Below, piece after piece: positions 4,972 through 7,134 of a stretch of DNA of 7,134 nucleotides. The position numbers and the translations under genes were made by a program. Each line of letters starts with the position of its first letter. Within the stretch, counting starts at the first letter, position 1. This stretch comes from Chlamydiota bacterium (GTDB lineage Bacteria; Chlamydiota; Chlamydiia; Chlamydiales; Rhabdochlamydiaceae), in NCBI GenBank assembly GCA_023265495.1, contig JAHFTP010000089.1:1-7134 (forward strand). The letters run 5' to 3'. The notes beneath the pieces are model-generated. The model was not told the origin of the DNA. It did not search any database and saw nothing but the letters and a program-made list of their open reading frames with translations.

Positions 4972-7134
4972 CTAAAGGTTTGCGCATTTTTGCAGCTCTT
5001 CGATCACTTTCTTTTCCCACTCTTTGGGGTCTTTCATGGAAGGCAGAGGAAGCGTCTTTTTCTGGATTTGCTCTTTTTTCTTTCGCTCTATACTCATGGT
5101 ATATTGATCAAATCGGATTTGAATGAAGTGGTGCTGGGATGCGAAGATCCTGACTTTTGTGAGGTGATAGAGCCATATTGCTTTTAGCGGCGGCTTGCCA
5201 AAGCGATCTTGTATCTCTGCAAAGATTTGGTCTACCTCATCTGAAGAGGTGGCCTCGCCTAACCTGTGGTAGATCTCCATGCGAAGGCTCGGCTCGCTCA
5301 TATAATCTTCCGGAAGGTAGGCTTGTATGGTGCCTTCGATCTTTGTCTCTAAAAACTCGATAGGCTTTTTCTTGCGGAGGGCCTCTACGGCTTTTTTGAG
5401 TAGTTTGCAATAGAGGTGAAACCCTACCTGAGAGATCTGTCCGGATTGCTGCACTCCCAAAATATCTCCGGCGCCTCTGATCTCTAAGTCGCGCATAGCG
5501 ATTTTCATCCCTCCGCCGTATCCTGACGTGTCTGCAAGAGCGTGAAGCCTTTTACGGGCAAGTTCGGGGAGGCGTTCTAACTTTGCACTTAGAAAATACG
5601 CGTAAGCGGGTCTGTTCCATCTCCCTACTCTTCCTCTGAGTTGATAGAGGTCTGCAAGGCCATATTGCTCTGCTTTATCGATGAAGATCGTATTGGCATT
5701 GGGGATGTCTATCCCATTTTCTACGATGGTAGTAGCAACGAGGATGTCTGCATTCCCTGTTTTAAATGCATGGAAGACAGCGTCAATTTCTTCCGGGTCC
5801 ATCTGTCCATGGCCTGTCACTATTTTAGCTTGGGGCACAAGCTTTTGTATTTCTGCTGTTACGGAGAAAATACTCTCTACCCTGTTATGAATGAAATAGA
5901 ATTGGCCATCTCTAGACAGCTCTCTGATGAGCGCATTTTGTATGAGGGAAGGTTCTCTGTTGCAAACAATGCTTTTAATCGGCAGGCGGTCTTGTGGTGG
6001 AGTGTTAATAACGGAGATCTCTCTAGCTCCCATAAGAGAAAGATAAAGCGTCCTGGGAATTGGGGTAGCAGAGAGGGTAAGACAATCTATTCCCACCTTA
6101 CTTTTTTTCAGATGTTCCTTAGCTCTGACTCCAAAACGTTGCTCCTCGTCGATGATGAGAAGCCCTAAGCTCCCAAATCGCACATCTTGACTGATGATTC
6201 GGTGCGTTCCTATGACGATGTCGACCGTGCCAGATTCGATCTCTTGCAATGTTTTCTTCTGCTCTTTAGGAGAAATAAAGCGAGAGAGTACAGCCACTTT
6301 CACGGGGAAGTTGGCCATCCTAGCAGAAAATGTTTCAAAGTGTTGCATGGCAAGTATCGTTGTAGGCACGAGGATGGCTACCTGCTTTTTTCCGTCTACA
6401 ACAGCTTTGAAGGCCGCGCGCATCGCAACTTCCGTCTTGCCGTAGCCTACATCTCCACAGATGAGCCTATCCATGGCCTTTGTGGACATCATATCCGCTT
6501 TTGTTTGCAAGATGGCTTGCGTCTGATCTTCTGTTTCTACAAAGGGAAATTCCTCTTCAAACATCTGCAAGTCTATGCCATCAGAGGGGAAGGTAGTCCC
6601 TCCTTGGATCTCCCTTTGCGCTTCTCTCTCCAGTAGCTCATGGGCGTAGCCTACAATGGCTTTTTGTGCCTGTATACAGGTTTTCTGCCATTTGTTTGAG
6701 CCGAGCAAGCTTAATGTGGGCAGCTCTTCTTTTGCTCCTATATAGCGGCTAAGGAGATGAGACTGTGTGAGGGGGACGTAGAGCTTACTGCTTTCCGCGT
6801 AACCAATCGCCATGAACTCTGTTTCTTCTCCTAGGTGATTTTGTTTTTTCTCTACGCCGAGATATTTGCCTATGCCGTGGTGGAAATGAACAACGACATC
6901 ACCTGGTGATAGCTCATGGAATTCAGAAGAGGGTGTGTGGTAGCTATTTCTCCATTTTTGTCTGCGAACCTTGTAGCGGTGGGTAAGCTCAGTGGCAGGA
7001 AAAAGAGCGATTAGGCTATCTTCGATGACAAAGCCGGATGTCAGATAGCCTGAAGAGAAATGCACCTTTTTAGGGATCTCCACCGCATAATAGGCAATGC
7101 GCTCTTTTACCATATTCTCTTCTGCTTCTGAAGA
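4972..7134 (-). CDS. mfd: Transcription-repair coupling factor Mfd, C-terminal two thirds (5' end cut by window)
   Basis: Mfd is a dsDNA translocase that pushes stalled RNA polymerase off damaged DNA and recruits UvrA. The frame stays open to the right edge, so the Met at 7113 is internal; 720 residues are visible of about 1,100. Numbering from the edge, the RNA-polymerase-interacting domain starts at LSPGDVVVHFHHGIGKYLG (75-93). The SF2 helicase core has Walker A GDVGYGKTEVA (227-237), VPTTILAMQHFE (256-267), the DEEQ box in IIDEEQRFG (327-335), SATPIPRT (355-362), VATTIVENGID (466-476) and QLRGRVGR (498-505). The RecG-like translocation motif surrounds RDLEIRGAGDILG (548-560). The TRCF domain includes YLPEDYMSEPSLRMEIY (606-622), and a basic tail follows. 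The UvrB-like N-terminal domains are outside the window. All visible motor motifs are intact. Its stop lies 19 bases from the amn stop. Confidence 0.97.
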   Translation of the reverse strand, partial: SSEAEENMVKERIAYYAVEIPKKVHFSSGYLTSGFVIEDSLIALFPATELTHRYKVRRQKWRNSYHTPSSEFHELSPGDVVVHFHHGIGKYLGVEKKQNHLGEETEFMAIGYAESSKLYVPLTQSHLLSRYIGAKEELPTLSLLGSNKWQKTCIQAQKAIVGYAHELLEREAQREIQGGTTFPSDGIDLQMFEEEFPFVETEDQTQAILQTKADMMSTKAMDRLICGDVGYGKTEVAMRAAFKAVVDGKKQVAILVPTTILAMQHFETFSARMANFPVKVAVLSRFISPKEQKKTLQEIESGTVDIVIGTHRIISQDVRFGSLGLLIIDEEQRFGVRAKEHLKKSKVGIDCLTLSATPIPRTLYLSLMGAREISVINTPPQDRLPIKSIVCNREPSLIQNALIRELSRDGQFYFIHNRVESIFSVTAEIQKLVPQAKIVTGHGQMDPEEIDAVFHAFKTGNADILVATTIVENGIDIPNANTIFIDKAEQYGLADLYQLRGRVGRWNRPAYAYFLSAKLERLPELARKRLHALADTSGYGGGMKIAMRDLEIRGAGDILGVQQSGQISQVGFHLYCKLLKKAVEALRKKKPIEFLETKIEGTIQAYLPEDYMSEPSLRMEIYHRLGEATSSDEVDQIFAEIQDRFGKPPLKAIWLYHLTKVRIFASQHHFIQIRFDQYTMSIERKKKEQIQKKTLPLPSMKDPKEWEKKVIEELQKCANL

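Noticed and set aside
5641..6636. Long plus-strand ORFs (175 and 149 codons) opposite mfd
   Set aside because: They lie opposite the conserved helicase motifs of Mfd, have no ribosome site context that I could support, and show no recognisable motif.
7111..7113. ATG at 7113 as the start of mfd
   Set aside because: Seven more in-frame codons run to the right edge without a stop, and the protein would lack the whole UvrB-like part of Mfd. It is an internal Met of a cut gene.
1..7134. CRISPR arrays, tRNA/rRNA genes, insertion sequences, phage or toxin-antitoxin modules
   Set aside because: I looked on both strands and found no regularly spaced repeats, tRNA-like cloverleaf, transposase motifs or small gene pairs; nearly all of the window is taken up by the six genes.

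Overview
The window carries six protein-coding genes on a compact, bacterial-type stretch. All six belong to recognisable families or topologies. The combination points to the Chlamydiae, most likely an environmental (Parachlamydia/Waddlia/Simkania-like) lineage. The evidence is: (i) a protein with an inclusion-membrane-protein (Inc)-like topology, namely a paired hydrophobic hairpin followed by a long coiled coil; (ii) a short-form AMP nucleosidase; (iii) an mfd/amn/efp neighbourhood which, from memory, is also found close together in Chlamydia trachomatis; and (iv) a glutamine-dependent NAD synthetase and an EpmA, which I do not associate with the reduced Chlamydiaceae. Individual 60-base coding lines I counted by eye are 43-53% GC, somewhat high for the phylum. 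The lineage call is inference.

Layout, left to right. Positions 2-1282 (+) hold the C-terminal ~426 residues of a glutamine-dependent NAD+ synthetase (nadE), cut by the left edge. Its stop lies 6 bases from the stop of the convergent epmA (1289-2242, -). epmA overlaps by 17 bases the 3' end of efp (2226-2792, -), encoding elongation factor P. Upstream on the same strand is the Inc-like gene (2880-3854, -). A 285-base divergent intergenic region (3855-4139) follows, with promoter-like boxes on both strands and a cluster of short repeats. Then comes amn (4140-4952, +), encoding AMP nucleosidase. It converges, with a 19-base gap, on mfd (4972-7134, -), the transcription-repair coupling factor, whose N-terminal third lies beyond the right edge.

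How the genes relate. EF-P keeps the modifiable Lys34 in PGKGQ, and the overlapping downstream gene encodes EpmA, the enzyme that lysylates that residue, so substrate and modifier are probably co-expressed. The Inc-like gene could head the same transcript, although a separate weak promoter is visible before efp. NadE (NAD synthesis), Amn (AMP to adenine plus ribose 5-phosphate) and Mfd (transcription-coupled repair) are housekeeping functions with no obvious joint role.

I did not find a novel multi-gene system. The items most worth a second look are the Inc-like protein, the efp-epmA cassette without a visible epmB, and the repeat cluster in the divergent region between the Inc-like gene and amn.
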